A stretch of 64,000 nt of DNA from Streptomyces sp. DT2A-34 (GCF_030499515.1 NZ_JASTWJ010000001.1:7482001-7546000); one strand, 5' to 3'. Positions 24,459 through 34,144 are shown, counted from the first letter of the stretch. The notes: generated by a model not told the origin, from the letters alone. Numbers and translations are program-made.

Positions 24459-24529
24459 AGCCCGTCCGGCGTTTGAGGACGAGGCCCGCTCAGGGCCGAA
24501 GCGGGGGTCTGGGGGCGGCAGCCCCCAGG
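24459..24529 (+). repeat. Second dispersed repeat family
   Basis: GCCCGTCCGGCGTTTGAGGA, then a GAGGCCCGC...GCGGG element and GTCTGGGGGCGGCAGCCCCCAG. I recall this as a frequent Streptomyces intergenic element, different from the eight-copy family. It lies between PspAA and the histidine kinase. Confidence 0.65.
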
Positions 24530-24574
24530 CGACGCGCACTGCAACGCCGGGCACACAACACAAGGAACCTCCAG

Positions 24575-25807
24575 TTGGCCCCCGTCCCAAGCCCCGCAGG
24601 GAAACGCGCTCGGCGGCACCTCAAGGCGCACCCCATGGCACTGGACGCCGCGTTGGCGGTGGGCGTACTGGCCTGCATGGTGGCCGGCTCGTTCGTGGAC
24701 CCGCACGGAAAGAACGGGGTCACCTGGGGCATGCGCACCCCGGACGCGCTCAGCCTCCTGCTCATCACCCTCGGGGCCGCAGCCCTGGTCTTCCGCCGCC
24801 GCGCCCCCCTGCTGGTCCTCGCCCTCACCGGCTCCGTCTCCCTCGTCGAATGCGTCAGCGCCGACCCCCGCGCCCCGGTCGCGATGTCCGCGGTCATCGC
24901 CCTCTACACCGTCGCCTCGACCACCGACCGCACCACCACCTGGCGCGTGGGCCTGCTCACCATCACCGCCCTGACCGGGGCCGCCATGCTCGCCGGCCCT
25001 CTGCCCTGGTACGCCCAGGAGAACCTCGGCATCTTCGCCTGGACCGGCATCGGCGCCACCGCGGGCGACGCCGTCCGCAGTCGCCGTGCCGTCGTCGCCG
25101 CCATCCGCGAGCGCGCCGAACGGGCGGAGCGCACCCGTGAGGAGGAGGCCCGCCGCCGCGTCGCCGAGGAGCGCCTGCGCATCGCCCGGGACCTGCACGA
25201 CGTCGTCGCCCACCACATCGCCCTCGTCAACGTCCAGGCCGGTGTCGCCGCCCACGTCATGGACAAGCGGCCCGACCAGGCCAAGGAAGCCCTCGCCCAC
25301 GTACGCGAAGCAAGCCGCTCCGCGCTCAACGAACTCCGCGCGACGGTCGGCCTGCTCCGCCAGTCCGGCGACCCCGAGGCCCCCACCGAACCCGCCCCCG
25401 GCCTCGCCCGCCTCGACGAACTCGCGGGCACCTTCCGCAGCGCGGGCCTCCAGGTGGAGGTCGCCCGCGCCGACGAGGGCACCACCCTCCCCGCCGCCGT
25501 CGACCTGGCCGCCTACCGCGTCATCCAGGAGGCCCTCACCAACGTGCAGAAGCACGCGGGCCCGGAGGCGAAGGCCAAGGTCAGCGTCGTCCGCGTGGGG
25601 CCGAACATCGAGATCACCGTCCTCGACGACGGCGCGGGCGACGACGACCCACCGGAGGGCGGCGGCCACGGCCTGCTCGGCATGCGCGAGCGCGTCACCG
25701 CCCTGCGCGGCACCCTCGCCACCGGCCCCCGCTACGGAGGCGGTTTCCGCGTCCATGCGATCCTGCCGGTCAAGAGCCGTACGCGCCCCACGGAGGACCC
25801 GGCATGA
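24575..25807 (+). CDS. LiaS/NarX-type sensor histidine kinase
   Basis: 410 residues from TTG 24575 with AAGGA 8 nt upstream; the frame is open to 24473 but that part is repeat sequence. Four or five hydrophobic helices (residues 20-150) form an input domain with very short loops, as in intramembrane-sensing kinases. A HisKA_3 dimerisation domain follows (RIARDLHDVVAHHIALVNVQ, phospho-His in the first H), then an HATPase with EALTNVQKHAG and GHGLLGMRERV. It signals to the response regulator 82 nt downstream. Context (pspA before, RND pump after) suggests membrane damage or drugs as input. Confidence 0.9.
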   Translation: MAPVPSPAGKRARRHLKAHPMALDAALAVGVLACMVAGSFVDPHGKNGVTWGMRTPDALSLLLITLGAAALVFRRRAPLLVLALTGSVSLVECVSADPRAPVAMSAVIALYTVASTTDRTTTWRVGLLTITALTGAAMLAGPLPWYAQENLGIFAWTGIGATAGDAVRSRRAVVAAIRERAERAERTREEEARRRVAEERLRIARDLHDVVAHHIALVNVQAGVAAHVMDKRPDQAKEALAHVREASRSALNELRATVGLLRQSGDPEAPTEPAPGLARLDELAGTFRSAGLQVEVARADEGTTLPAAVDLAAYRVIQEALTNVQKHAGPEAKAKVSVVRVGPNIEITVLDDGAGDDDPPEGGGHGLLGMRERVTALRGTLATGPRYGGGFRVHAILPVKSRTRPTEDPA

Positions 25808-25889
25808 CCCGGTCGCGGAACTCCCGGGCACCCCGCGGGAGTTCTCGTAGCGCCCAGCCATCCACCTCGTGCCCCGCAGAGGACCCCGC

Positions 25890-26570
25890 ATGACCATCCG
25901 CGTCCTGCTCGCCGACGACCAGGCCCTCCTCCGCAGCGCCTTCCGGGTGCTGGTCGACTCCGAGCCCGACATGGAGGTCGTGGGCGAGGCGTCCGACGGG
26001 GCGGAGGCAGTGCGGCTGGCCAAGGAGGAGCGGGCGGACGTCGTCCTGATGGACATCCGGATGCCCGGCACCGACGGCCTCGCCGCCACCCGCATCATCA
26101 GCGCCGACCCGGCCCTCGCCCATGTCCGCGTCGTCATCCTCACCACCTTCGAGGTCGACGACTACGTCGTGCAGTCGCTGCGCGCCGGCGCCTCCGGTTT
26201 CCTCGGCAAGGGCTCCGAACCCGACGAACTGCTCAGCGCCATCCGCGTCGCGGCCGGTGGCGAGGCCCTGCTGTCCCCGGCCGCCACCAAGGGGCTGATC
26301 GCCCGCTTCCTCGCCCAGGGCGACGGCGCGGACGACCTTGATCCCGCCCGCGCCGAGCGGCTCGACGCGCTCACCGTCCGGGAGCGCGAGGTCCTGGTCC
26401 AGGTCGCCGGCGGGCACTCCAACGACGAGATCGCCGAGCGGTTGGAGGTCAGCCCGCTGACCGTGAAGACGCACGTCAACCGGGCCATGTCCAAGCTCGG
26501 CGCCCGCGACCGGGCGCAACTGGTGGTGATCGCGTACGAGTCGGGGCTGGTACGTCCAAGGGTGGAGTGA
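25890..26570 (+). CDS. NarL/LuxR-type response regulator
   Basis: 226 residues from ATG 25890 (AGAGGA upstream; the ATG at 25869 lacks one). The receiver has the acid pair LADDQ, phospho-Asp in VVLMDIRMPGTDG and the Lys in GFLGKGSEPDEL. The LuxR helix-turn-helix is LTVREREVLVQVAGG...NDEIAERLEVSPLTVKTHV. It pairs with the preceding kinase. A small GAACTCCCG/CGGGAGTTC hairpin lies in the 82-nt gap between them (25818-25844). Its likely targets are the following RND exporter and perhaps pspA. Confidence 0.92.
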   Translation: MTIRVLLADDQALLRSAFRVLVDSEPDMEVVGEASDGAEAVRLAKEERADVVLMDIRMPGTDGLAATRIISADPALAHVRVVILTTFEVDDYVVQSLRAGASGFLGKGSEPDELLSAIRVAAGGEALLSPAATKGLIARFLAQGDGADDLDPARAERLDALTVREREVLVQVAGGHSNDEIAERLEVSPLTVKTHVNRAMSKLGARDRAQLVVIAYESGLVRPRVE

Positions 26571-26749
26571 CCTCTGACGGGCGTACTGCGCCCGGAGTAT
26601 GCGCCGTATAAGGAAATGGACCTGGGGCCTACGAAACCGGGCTCCTTGATGGCTCAGGGTGTAGGGGCGGGCGCTCACATGTGCGCCACAGACGCCCCTG
26701 CCACGTCCGCTGCCCACTTCTGCCGCTCACAGAAGAGAGACCCTGACCC

Positions 26750-29700
26750 ATGTCCTGGCTGTCGAGATTCAGCCTCGCCCAACGTGCCCTCATAGGCCTG
26801 ATGTCGATCATCGCCATCGCCTTCGGCGCCATCGCGATACCCCAGCTCAAGCAGCAGCTGCTGCCCTCCATCGAACTGCCGATGGTGTCCGTGCTGGCGC
26901 CGTACCAGGGCGCCTCACCGGACGTGGTCGAGAAGCAGGTCGTCGAGCCGATCGAGGACAGCCTCGAAGCCGTCGACGGCATCACCGGCGTCACCTCCAC
27001 GGCGAGCGAGGGCAACGCCGTGATCATGGCGTCCTTCGACTACGGCCCCGACACCCAGCAACTCGTCGCCGACGTCCAGCAGGCCGTCAACCGGGCCCGC
27101 GTCCAGCTGCCGGACGAGGTGGACCCGCAGGTCATCGCCGGTTCCACGGACGACATCCCGACCGTCGTCCTGGCCGTCACCTCCGACCAGGACCAGCAGG
27201 CCCTGGCCGACCAGCTCGACCGTACGGTCGTGACGGAGCTGAAGGACATCGACGGCGTCGGCCAGGTCACCGTCGACGGCGTACGGGACCTCCAGGTCAC
27301 CGTGGAGCCGGACGACGCGAAGCTGGCGAAGGCGGGCCTGACCTCGGCGGCCCTCTCCCAGGCCCTGCAGGCGGGCGGCGCCACCGTCCCGGCCGGCTCC
27401 TTCGACGAGGGCGGCGACAACCGCACGGTCCAGGTGGGCGGCGGCTTCACCTCGCTGGAGCAGATCAAGGACCTGATGGTCACCGGCGAGGGCACCTCCG
27501 GGAAGAAGCCGGTCCGCCTCGGTGACGTGGCCACCGTCAAGCAGGAGCAGGCCCCGGCCGACTCCATCACCCGCACCGACGGCAAGCCGTCCCTCGCGGT
27601 CGCGGTCACCATGGACCGCGACGGCAGCGCGGTCGCCATCTCGGACGCGGTGCGCGACAAGCTCCCGGAGCTCCGCAAGGACCTCGGCTCGGACGCCACG
27701 CTCACCGTGGTCAGCGACCAGGGCCCGGCCGTGAAGAAGTCCATCGACGGCCTGACCACCGAGGGCGCGCTCGGTCTGCTCTTCGCGGTCCTCATCATCC
27801 TGGTCTTCCTCGCGTCGATCCGCTCGACGCTGGTGACCGCGGTGTCCATCCCGCTGTCCGTGGTCCTGGCGCTGATCGTGCTGTGGACCAGGGACCTCTC
27901 CCTGAACATGCTGACGCTCGGCGCGCTGACCATCGCCATCGGCCGTGTTGTCGACGACTCGATCGTGGTCCTGGAGAACATCAAGCGGCACCTCGGCTAC
28001 GGCGAGGAGCGCGAGGAGGCCATCCTCAAGGCGGTCCGCGAGGTCGCCGGCGCGGTCACCTCCTCCACCCTCACCACGGTGGCCGTCTTCCTGCCGATCG
28101 GCCTGACCGGCGGCATGGTGGGCGAGCTGTTCGGCTCGTTCAGCCTGACGGTGACGGCCGCGCTGCTGGCGTCGCTGCTGGTCTCGCTGACGGTCGTCCC
28201 GGTGCTGTCGTACTGGTTCCTGCGCGCCCCGAAGGGCACCCCGGCGGACGCCGACGAGGCCCGCCGCAAGGCCGAGGAGAAGGAGGCGAAGAGCAGGCTC
28301 CAGCGCTTCTACGTCCCCGTCCTGCGGTTCGCGACCCGTCGCCGCCTCACCAGCGTGCTGCTCGCGATCGTCATCCTCGCCGGCACGTTCGGCATGGCGC
28401 CGCTGCTGAAGACGAACTTCTTCGACCAGGGCGAGCAGGAAGTCCTCACCGTCAAGCAGGAGTTGAAGCCGGGCACCAGCCTGGCGGCCACCGACGAGCA
28501 GGCGAAGAAGGTCGAGCAGCTGCTCGCCGGCACCGAGGGCGTCAAGGACTACCAGGTCACGGTCGGCTCGTCCGGCTTCATGGCCGCCTTCGGCGGCGGC
28601 ACCGACACCAACCAGGCGTCGTACCAGGTGATGCTGGCGGACTCGGCGTCTTACGACGAGGTGCAGGACCGTATCGAGGCGGGCCTGAAGAAGCTCGACG
28701 GCATCGGTACGACCACCATCGCGGCCGGTGACGGCTTCGGCGCCCAGGACCTGAGCGTCGTCGTGAAGGCGGCCGACGCGGGCGTCCTGCGCACGGCGGC
28801 CGAGCAGGTCCGGGAGGCGGTGGCCGGCCTGGACGACGTCACGGACGTGACCAGCGACCTGTCGCAGAGCGTGCCGCGCATCTCGGTGAAGGCCAACGAC
28901 AAGGCGGCCGCGGCCGGTTTCAACGACCAGACCCTCGGGATGGCCGTCGCCCAGGCGGTCCGCGGGAACACGGCGGCGCAGGCCACCCTCGACGACACCG
29001 AGCGGGACGTCGTCATCGAGTCGGCGAAGCCCGCGAAGACGCTGAAGCAGCTTCAGGACCTGTCTCTGGGCCGGGTGAAGCTCGGTGACATCGCGGACGT
29101 GAAGCTGGTGGACGGCCCGGTCTCGATGACCCGGATCGACGGCCGGCGCGCCGCCACGATCACCGCCAAGCCGACCGGCGACAACACCGGCGCGGTGAGC
29201 GCGGACCTCCAGTCCAAGATCAACGGGCTGACGCTCCCGGCGGGCGCGACGGCCGAGATCGGCGGCGTCTCGCAGGACCAGGACGAGGCGTTCGCCAACC
29301 TGGGCCTGGCGATGCTCGCGGCGATCGCGATCGTCTTCATGCTGCTGGTGGCGACCTTCCGCTCGCTGGCCCAGCCGCTGATCCTGCTCGTGTCGATCCC
29401 GTTCGCGGCGACCGGCGCGATCGGCCTCCTGGTGGCGACCGGCACCCCGATGGGCGTCCCCGCGATGATCGGCATGCTGATGCTGATCGGCATCGTGGTG
29501 ACGAACGCGATCGTCCTGATCGACCTCATCAACCAGTACAGGAAGCAGGGTTACGGCGTCGTGGAGGCCGTGATCGAGGGCGGCCGGCACCGGCTGCGCC
29601 CGATCCTCATGACGGCCCTGGCGACGATCTTCGCCCTGCTCCCGATGGCCGCGGGTGTCACCGGCGAGGGCGGCTTCATCGCCCAGCCGCTGGCGGTGGT

Positions 29701-29881
29701 CGTCATCGGCGGCCTGATCACCTCGACCATGCTGACGCTGCTGCTCGTTCCGACGCTCTACACGATGCTGGAACTCCGCAAGGAGCGCCGGGCGAAGAAG
29801 CGGGCGGCGAAGAAGGCCGAGAAGGCCGGGACACCTCCTCAGCCGGCGGAATCGGGGGAGCCCGAACCCGCGGGAGTGTGA
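26750..29881 (+). CDS. RND-family efflux transporter (AcrB/SwrC-like)
   Basis: 1043 residues with the two-fold RND layout: helix 1 at 12-32, a large periplasm-type loop (35-330), six helices, a second helix and loop, and six more helices. TM4 carries the proton-relay acids in GRVVDDSIVVLENI (D402, D403). It starts MSWLSRFSLAQRALIGLMS and ends in a Lys-rich tail. HAE-1/SwrC-like pumps in Gram-positives export amphiphiles, antibiotics or lipopeptides; there is no outer membrane or adaptor gene here. AGAAGAGAG precedes the ATG. It lies 179 nt after the response regulator, a plausible regulon member. Confidence 0.92.
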   Translation: MSWLSRFSLAQRALIGLMSIIAIAFGAIAIPQLKQQLLPSIELPMVSVLAPYQGASPDVVEKQVVEPIEDSLEAVDGITGVTSTASEGNAVIMASFDYGPDTQQLVADVQQAVNRARVQLPDEVDPQVIAGSTDDIPTVVLAVTSDQDQQALADQLDRTVVTELKDIDGVGQVTVDGVRDLQVTVEPDDAKLAKAGLTSAALSQALQAGGATVPAGSFDEGGDNRTVQVGGGFTSLEQIKDLMVTGEGTSGKKPVRLGDVATVKQEQAPADSITRTDGKPSLAVAVTMDRDGSAVAISDAVRDKLPELRKDLGSDATLTVVSDQGPAVKKSIDGLTTEGALGLLFAVLIILVFLASIRSTLVTAVSIPLSVVLALIVLWTRDLSLNMLTLGALTIAIGRVVDDSIVVLENIKRHLGYGEEREEAILKAVREVAGAVTSSTLTTVAVFLPIGLTGGMVGELFGSFSLTVTAALLASLLVSLTVVPVLSYWFLRAPKGTPADADEARRKAEEKEAKSRLQRFYVPVLRFATRRRLTSVLLAIVILAGTFGMAPLLKTNFFDQGEQEVLTVKQELKPGTSLAATDEQAKKVEQLLAGTEGVKDYQVTVGSSGFMAAFGGGTDTNQASYQVMLADSASYDEVQDRIEAGLKKLDGIGTTTIAAGDGFGAQDLSVVVKAADAGVLRTAAEQVREAVAGLDDVTDVTSDLSQSVPRISVKANDKAAAAGFNDQTLGMAVAQAVRGNTAAQATLDDTERDVVIESAKPAKTLKQLQDLSLGRVKLGDIADVKLVDGPVSMTRIDGRRAATITAKPTGDNTGAVSADLQSKINGLTLPAGATAEIGGVSQDQDEAFANLGLAMLAAIAIVFMLLVATFRSLAQPLILLVSIPFAATGAIGLLVATGTPMGVPAMIGMLMLIGIVVTNAIVLIDLINQYRKQGYGVVEAVIEGGRHRLRPILMTALATIFALLPMAAGVTGEGGFIAQPLAVVVIGGLITSTMLTLLLVPTLYTMLELRKERRAKKRAAKKAEKAGTPPQPAESGEPEPAGV

Positions 29882-29892
29882 CGGCCCTTGTC

Positions 29893-29947
29893 GTACGGCG
29901 GCCGGGTCCCTGATCCACGGAGATCGCGGACCCGGCCGCTGCCGTAC
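29893..29947 (+). terminator. Strong hairpin after the RND gene
   Basis: GTACGGCGGCCGGGTCC pairs with GGACCCGGCCGCTGCCGTAC, a 17-bp stem with one bulge and an 18-nt loop, 12 nt past the stop codon. It insulates the kinase gene that follows. Confidence 0.85.
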
Positions 29948-30003
29948 CCGGGGTTACGTATTCTGTGGCCTCGAACTGATCTGCGGCGGAAGGGGATTCG
30001 CGC

Positions 30004-32229
30004 GTGCCGCTGCACAGGGACGACCCGAAATCGGTCGGCGGCTACAAGCTGGTCGACCGGCTCGGGGCCGGAGGCATGGGAATCGTCTACCGGGGCAGGG
30101 CGCGCTCGGGCCGCGAGGTCGCCGTGAAGGTGGTGCACGCCCAGTACGCCGAGGACCCCGTCTTCCGCACCCGCTTCCGGCAGGAGATCGAGGCGGTCCG
30201 CAAGGTGAGCGGCGCCTTCACCGCCCCGGTCGTGGACGCCGACCCGGAGGCGGTACGGCCCTGGATGGCGACCCAGTACGTGCCCGGCCGCTCGCTCGCC
30301 GACCGCCTCCGCGAGCGGGGCCCGCTGCGCGCCGCCGAACTGCGGCAGCTGGCCCTGGGGTTGGTGGAGGCGCTGCGGGACATCCACCGTGCCGGGGTCG
30401 TGCACCGGGACCTGAAGCCGGCCAACGTCCTGATGGCCGAGGACGGCCCCCGCGTCATCGACTTCGGCATATCCCGCGCGGCGGAGAACCACCAGACCCT
30501 CACCGAGACCGGCCAGATGATCGGCACCCCGCCGTTCATGTCCCCCGAACAACTCACCGACGCCCGCAAGGTCGGCCCCGCGTCGGACGTCTTCTCACTC
30601 GGCGCGCTCCTGGTGTACGCCACGACCGGACGGGGCCCTTTCGACGCCGACAGCCCCTATCTGACGGCGTATCGGGTGGTGCACAACGAGCCGGTGCTCG
30701 ACGGCATCGGGCAGCCGTTCCGGGGCATCCTGGAGCGCTGCCTGACCAAGGATGCCGAGGGGCGGCCCGGACTCGACGAGCTGGCCCGGGAGTTCGCGGC
30801 CGCCCTGCCGGAGGCCGCCCCCGGCGACCTGCCGACGGTGACGCTGCGCGGGGACGCACCGGTGGTGCCGCAGACCCGCCCCGGCACCCTCGCCGACCCG
30901 GCGTCGACCGGCGGGGCCGGCCGCCGACGCCGTATCCGCCCCCTGCCGGCCGTGACCGGCACGGTGGGCGCGCTGACGCTCGGGCTGACGGCGTATCTGC
31001 TGCTCGGGCCGGGCTGGGCGGGCAGCGAGGCCACGCCGTCGTCGGCCTCGCGGTGGGCGGCGCTGCCCAGCGACTGGAAGCCCTGGCAGACGACGGTGTT
31101 CGAGACATCACCGCTGGGCCTGAAGCAGGCGCTGGGAGGGGAGGAGGGCCTGCTGGCGGGGGAGCCCGAGTGTGTCATGCACGAGGACGCCGTCTACTGC
31201 GCCGGCGAGAGCGTCCTCCCGGTCCGCGTGGACGCCGAGACCGGCAAGATCGTCTGGCGTGCCGAGGTCGCACCCGCCGACACCGTGAGCGGGAGGTACT
31301 CCGCCTCCCTGCTCGGTGCCCAGCGCGGCACAGTGCTCCTGTGGCAGAGCATCACCACCGAATCCGCCGTGGACGACCCGGTCCACGTCCTCGCCCTCGA
31401 CGCCCGGACCGGCGATCAACTGTGGCGGCACAAGGTGGAGAACGAGAACCTCGACCTGGCCCTGTCCGGCGACGTGGTGCTGACCTCCGACAACGGCCGG
31501 ACGGTGACGGCCCGTTCCCTGCGCACCGGCGCCGAGCGCTGGACGCTGAAGGTGCCCACCGATCACTACTGCTCGTTCATGACGGTCGGTGCCGGGCTGT
31601 ACGCCCAGTTCACCCCGAACGACGGGCAGGCCAACACCTCCCAGCTCCTGGAGGTGGACCGGACCGACGGCTCGGTGCGGCACCGCCTGAAGGTCCCCGT
31701 GACCAGCGGTGTCGTCGGGGGCCTCGACGGACGGCTGGTGCTGCTGGAGACGAACGAGGAGGACGCGCAGCTGGGCGAGGGCCTGATCTACGACAGGATC
31801 GCGCTGGTGGACCCGAAGACCGGAGCCCGTACCACGAGGAAGCTGGCCGACGAGTACGGTGACACGGTCACGCTGGCGGACGGCACGTTGTGGTTCACCT
31901 CGTCCAACGGCCAGGTGGTCGCCGTGGCGGCGCGCACCGGCAAGGTGCTGTGGCGGGCCCACACCAGCCTGGAACAACCGGGAGAGGCCCGGTACGACGC
32001 GCGGGCCGACGTTGTGTACCTGGCCAGCGCCAGCGGCCGGGTGGCGGCCCTCGACGGGCACAAGGGAACGGTGCTGTGGGAGACGCTCCCGCACAGCACC
32101 TCGGTGACGCCCGGCACGTACGCCCCCAAGGTGATGTTCCACGACGGCGCGCTGGTCGTGTCCATCCCGAACGGCACCCTCTTCACCCTCGACCCCGCGC
32201 ACCCCGAGCGGCAGCCCGTCTCGGGGTGA
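30004..32229 (+). CDS. Membrane Ser/Thr protein kinase with extracellular PQQ-like beta-propeller
   Basis: 741 residues. The Hanks-type kinase domain (12-270) has the P-loop LGAGGMGIVY, catalytic Lys42, HRDLKPAN (D136) and the DFG Asp153. A Pro/Gly linker leads to one membrane helix (about 314-340), then a C-terminal domain (350-741) with repeated motifs VDAETGKIVWR, LDARTGDQLWR and VAARTGKVLWR, typical of PQQ-like propellers such as those of AfsK-type kinases. The outside propeller probably senses a ligand. The GTG start has GGAAGGGG. It converges on nadA with 18 nt between. Substrates unknown. Confidence 0.92.
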   Translation: MPLHRDDPKSVGGYKLVDRLGAGGMGIVYRGRARSGREVAVKVVHAQYAEDPVFRTRFRQEIEAVRKVSGAFTAPVVDADPEAVRPWMATQYVPGRSLADRLRERGPLRAAELRQLALGLVEALRDIHRAGVVHRDLKPANVLMAEDGPRVIDFGISRAAENHQTLTETGQMIGTPPFMSPEQLTDARKVGPASDVFSLGALLVYATTGRGPFDADSPYLTAYRVVHNEPVLDGIGQPFRGILERCLTKDAEGRPGLDELAREFAAALPEAAPGDLPTVTLRGDAPVVPQTRPGTLADPASTGGAGRRRRIRPLPAVTGTVGALTLGLTAYLLLGPGWAGSEATPSSASRWAALPSDWKPWQTTVFETSPLGLKQALGGEEGLLAGEPECVMHEDAVYCAGESVLPVRVDAETGKIVWRAEVAPADTVSGRYSASLLGAQRGTVLLWQSITTESAVDDPVHVLALDARTGDQLWRHKVENENLDLALSGDVVLTSDNGRTVTARSLRTGAERWTLKVPTDHYCSFMTVGAGLYAQFTPNDGQANTSQLLEVDRTDGSVRHRLKVPVTSGVVGGLDGRLVLLETNEEDAQLGEGLIYDRIALVDPKTGARTTRKLADEYGDTVTLADGTLWFTSSNGQVVAVAARTGKVLWRAHTSLEQPGEARYDARADVVYLASASGRVAALDGHKGTVLWETLPHSTSVTPGTYAPKVMFHDGALVVSIPNGTLFTLDPAHPERQPVSG

Positions 32230-32247
32230 CAGCGGGGCCGTGCGGGT

Positions 32248-33432
32248 CTACGGCAGCGCCAGCATCCGCTCCAGCGCCAGCTTCGCGAACGCCTCGGTCT
32301 CCTTGTCGACCTCGATGCGGTTGACCAGGTTGCCCTCGGCGAGGGACTCCAGGGTCCAGACCAGGTGGGGCAGGTCGATGCGGTTCATCGTCGAGCAGAA
32401 GCAGACCGTCTTGTCGAGGAAGACGATCTCCTTGCCCTCCGGCGCGAAACGGTTCGCCAGGCGGCGTACGAGGTTCAGCTCGGTCCCGATGGCCCACTTG
32501 GAGCCGGCCGGGGCGGCCTCCAGGGCCTTGATGATGTACTCGGTCGAACCGACGTAGTCCGCCGCGGCCACGACCTCGTGCTTGCACTCGGGGTGGACCA
32601 GCACATTGACGCCGGGGATCCGGGCGCGCACGTCCTCCACGGACTCCAGGCTGAAGCGGCCGTGCACCGAGCAGTGACCGCGCCACAGGATCATCTTCGC
32701 GGCCCGCAGCTCGTCGGCCGTCAGCCCGCCGTTCGGCTTGTGCGGGTTGTAGACGACGCAGTCCTCCAGGGACATGCCCATGTCCCGGACGGCGGTGTTG
32801 CGGCCCAGGTGCTGGTCGGGCAGGAACAGCACCTTCTCGCCCTGCTCGAAGGCCCAGTCCAGGGCCCGTTTCGCGTTCGACGAGGTGCAGATCGTGCCGC
32901 CGTGCTTGCCCGTGAACGCCTTGATGTCCGCGGAGGAGTTCATGTACGACACGGGGACGACCTGCTCGGCTATGCCGGCCTCGGTCAGCACGTCCCAGCA
33001 CTCCGCCACCTGCTCGGCCGTCGCCATGTCGGCCATCGAGCAGCCGGCGGCGAGGTCGGGCAGGACGACCTTCTGGTCGTCGGAGGTCAGGATGTCCGCC
33101 GACTCCGCCATGAAGTGCACACCGCAGAACACGATGTACTCGGCCTCCGGGCGCGCGGCCGCGTCGCGGGCCAGCTTGAAGGAGTCACCGGTCACGTCCG
33201 CGAACTGGATGACCTCGTCGCGCTGGTAGTGGTGGCCGAGCACGAAGACCTTGTTCCCGAGCTTCTCCTTGGCCGCGCGGGCGCGCTCGACCAGGTCCGG
33301 GTCGGACGGCGAGGGAAGGTCGCCGGGACACTCGACGCCGCGCTCGCTCCTGGGGTCGGCCTCACGGCCGAGGAGCAGCAGGGCGAGGGGCGTCGGCTGT
33401 ACGTCGAGCTCCGTGGTCTGGGCGGTGGTCAC
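32248..33432 (-). CDS. nadA: Quinolinate synthase
   Basis: 394 residues from GTG 33432 (AAAGG 9 nt upstream; an earlier GTG at 33441 exists). NadA condenses iminoaspartate with dihydroxyacetone phosphate to make quinolinate for NAD, using a [4Fe-4S] cluster. Motifs: VFVLGHHYQRDEVI, FCGVHFMAESADIL, the cluster cysteines in LAAGCSMADMA, HPECKHEV and DKTVCFCSTM, and YMNSSADIKA. The length and the N-terminal extension are typical of the actinobacterial long form. nadB and nadC are not in the window. It is divergent from erpA, which could help load its cluster. Confidence 0.95.
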   Translation of the reverse strand: MTTAQTTELDVQPTPLALLLLGREADPRSERGVECPGDLPSPSDPDLVERARAAKEKLGNKVFVLGHHYQRDEVIQFADVTGDSFKLARDAAARPEAEYIVFCGVHFMAESADILTSDDQKVVLPDLAAGCSMADMATAEQVAECWDVLTEAGIAEQVVPVSYMNSSADIKAFTGKHGGTICTSSNAKRALDWAFEQGEKVLFLPDQHLGRNTAVRDMGMSLEDCVVYNPHKPNGGLTADELRAAKMILWRGHCSVHGRFSLESVEDVRARIPGVNVLVHPECKHEVVAAADYVGSTEYIIKALEAAPAGSKWAIGTELNLVRRLANRFAPEGKEIVFLDKTVCFCSTMNRIDLPHLVWTLESLAEGNLVNRIEVDKETEAFAKLALERMLALP

Positions 33433-33547
33433 GACACGCACCCTTTCTGTTCTGCGGCTCGCCGGGACCGGAAGATCCGGACCCGGCGGGTCATGCGGGA
33501 CACCTTCATCGACTTTTCGTCGAATTGACGCTATCTATCATAACCGG

Positions 33548-33591
33548 TTCACGTCAGTTTGACGATGGCCATCGCGTCGATGTGACGTGAA
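33548..33591. promoter_or_regulatory. Inverted repeat in the nadA-erpA intergenic region
   Basis: TTCACGTCA (33548-33556) and TGACGTGAA (33583-33591) are perfect complements flanking an inner palindrome GATGGCCATC. It lies in the 328-nt divergent gap 33433-33760 and may be an operator for nadA or erpA. No other feature was recognised in this gap. Confidence 0.4.
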
Positions 33592-33760
33592 TCCCGATGA
33601 CGGGCGCGCGTATTCCCCCATGAGGCGTTTTCCGCTTCGCGCACCGTGTGCGAGCATGAAGAAGGACCGATAAGACAAGCGCCCGGCCCGGAATGAATCC
33701 GCGGCCCCGCCGGTTGCAACCGTCGGCAAGCAGTCTCCGTACAACCCGGGAGAGATGTAG

Positions 33761-34117
33761 ATGTCCGTATCGGACGAGACCAGCACCGTCACCGACGGCA
33801 TCGTCCTGACCGACGCCGCCGCGTCCAAGGTCAAGGCCCTGCTCGACCAGGAAGGCCGTGACGACCTCGCCCTGCGCGTCGCCGTCCAGCCCGGCGGCTG
33901 CTCCGGCCTGCGCTACCAGCTCTTCTTCGACGAGCGTTCCCTCGACGGCGACGTGGTCAAGGACTTCGGCGGTGTGAAGGTCGTCACCGACCGCATGAGT
34001 GCCCCCTACCTGGGCGGCGCCACCGTCGACTTCGTGGACACCATCGAGAAGCAGGGCTTCACGATCGACAACCCGAACGCGACGGGCTCCTGCGCCTGCG
34101 GCGACTCCTTCAACTGA
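33761..34117 (+). CDS. erpA: Iron-sulfur cluster insertion protein (A-type, HesB/ErpA)
   Basis: 118 residues, with GGGAGAG before the ATG. The A-type fold signature LRVAVQPGGCSGLRYQLFF and the C-terminal GSCACGDSFN supply the three cluster-binding cysteines. ErpA/IscA proteins carry [4Fe-4S] clusters to apo-enzymes. It is divergent from nadA, a cluster enzyme, and about 3 kb from a cysteine desulfurase fusion and 5 kb from the respiratory genes, all consumers or suppliers of sulfur. A strong terminator follows. Confidence 0.93.
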   Translation: MSVSDETSTVTDGIVLTDAAASKVKALLDQEGRDDLALRVAVQPGGCSGLRYQLFFDERSLDGDVVKDFGGVKVVTDRMSAPYLGGATVDFVDTIEKQGFTIDNPNATGSCACGDSFN

Positions 34118-34144
34118 GCAGCCCGGCCGAGCCCGCCGGCACAC

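Noticed and set aside
26915..29590. 891-residue ORF opposite the RND gene
   Set aside because: Antisense shadow with His/Arg/Gly-rich composition; the RND gene has full motifs.
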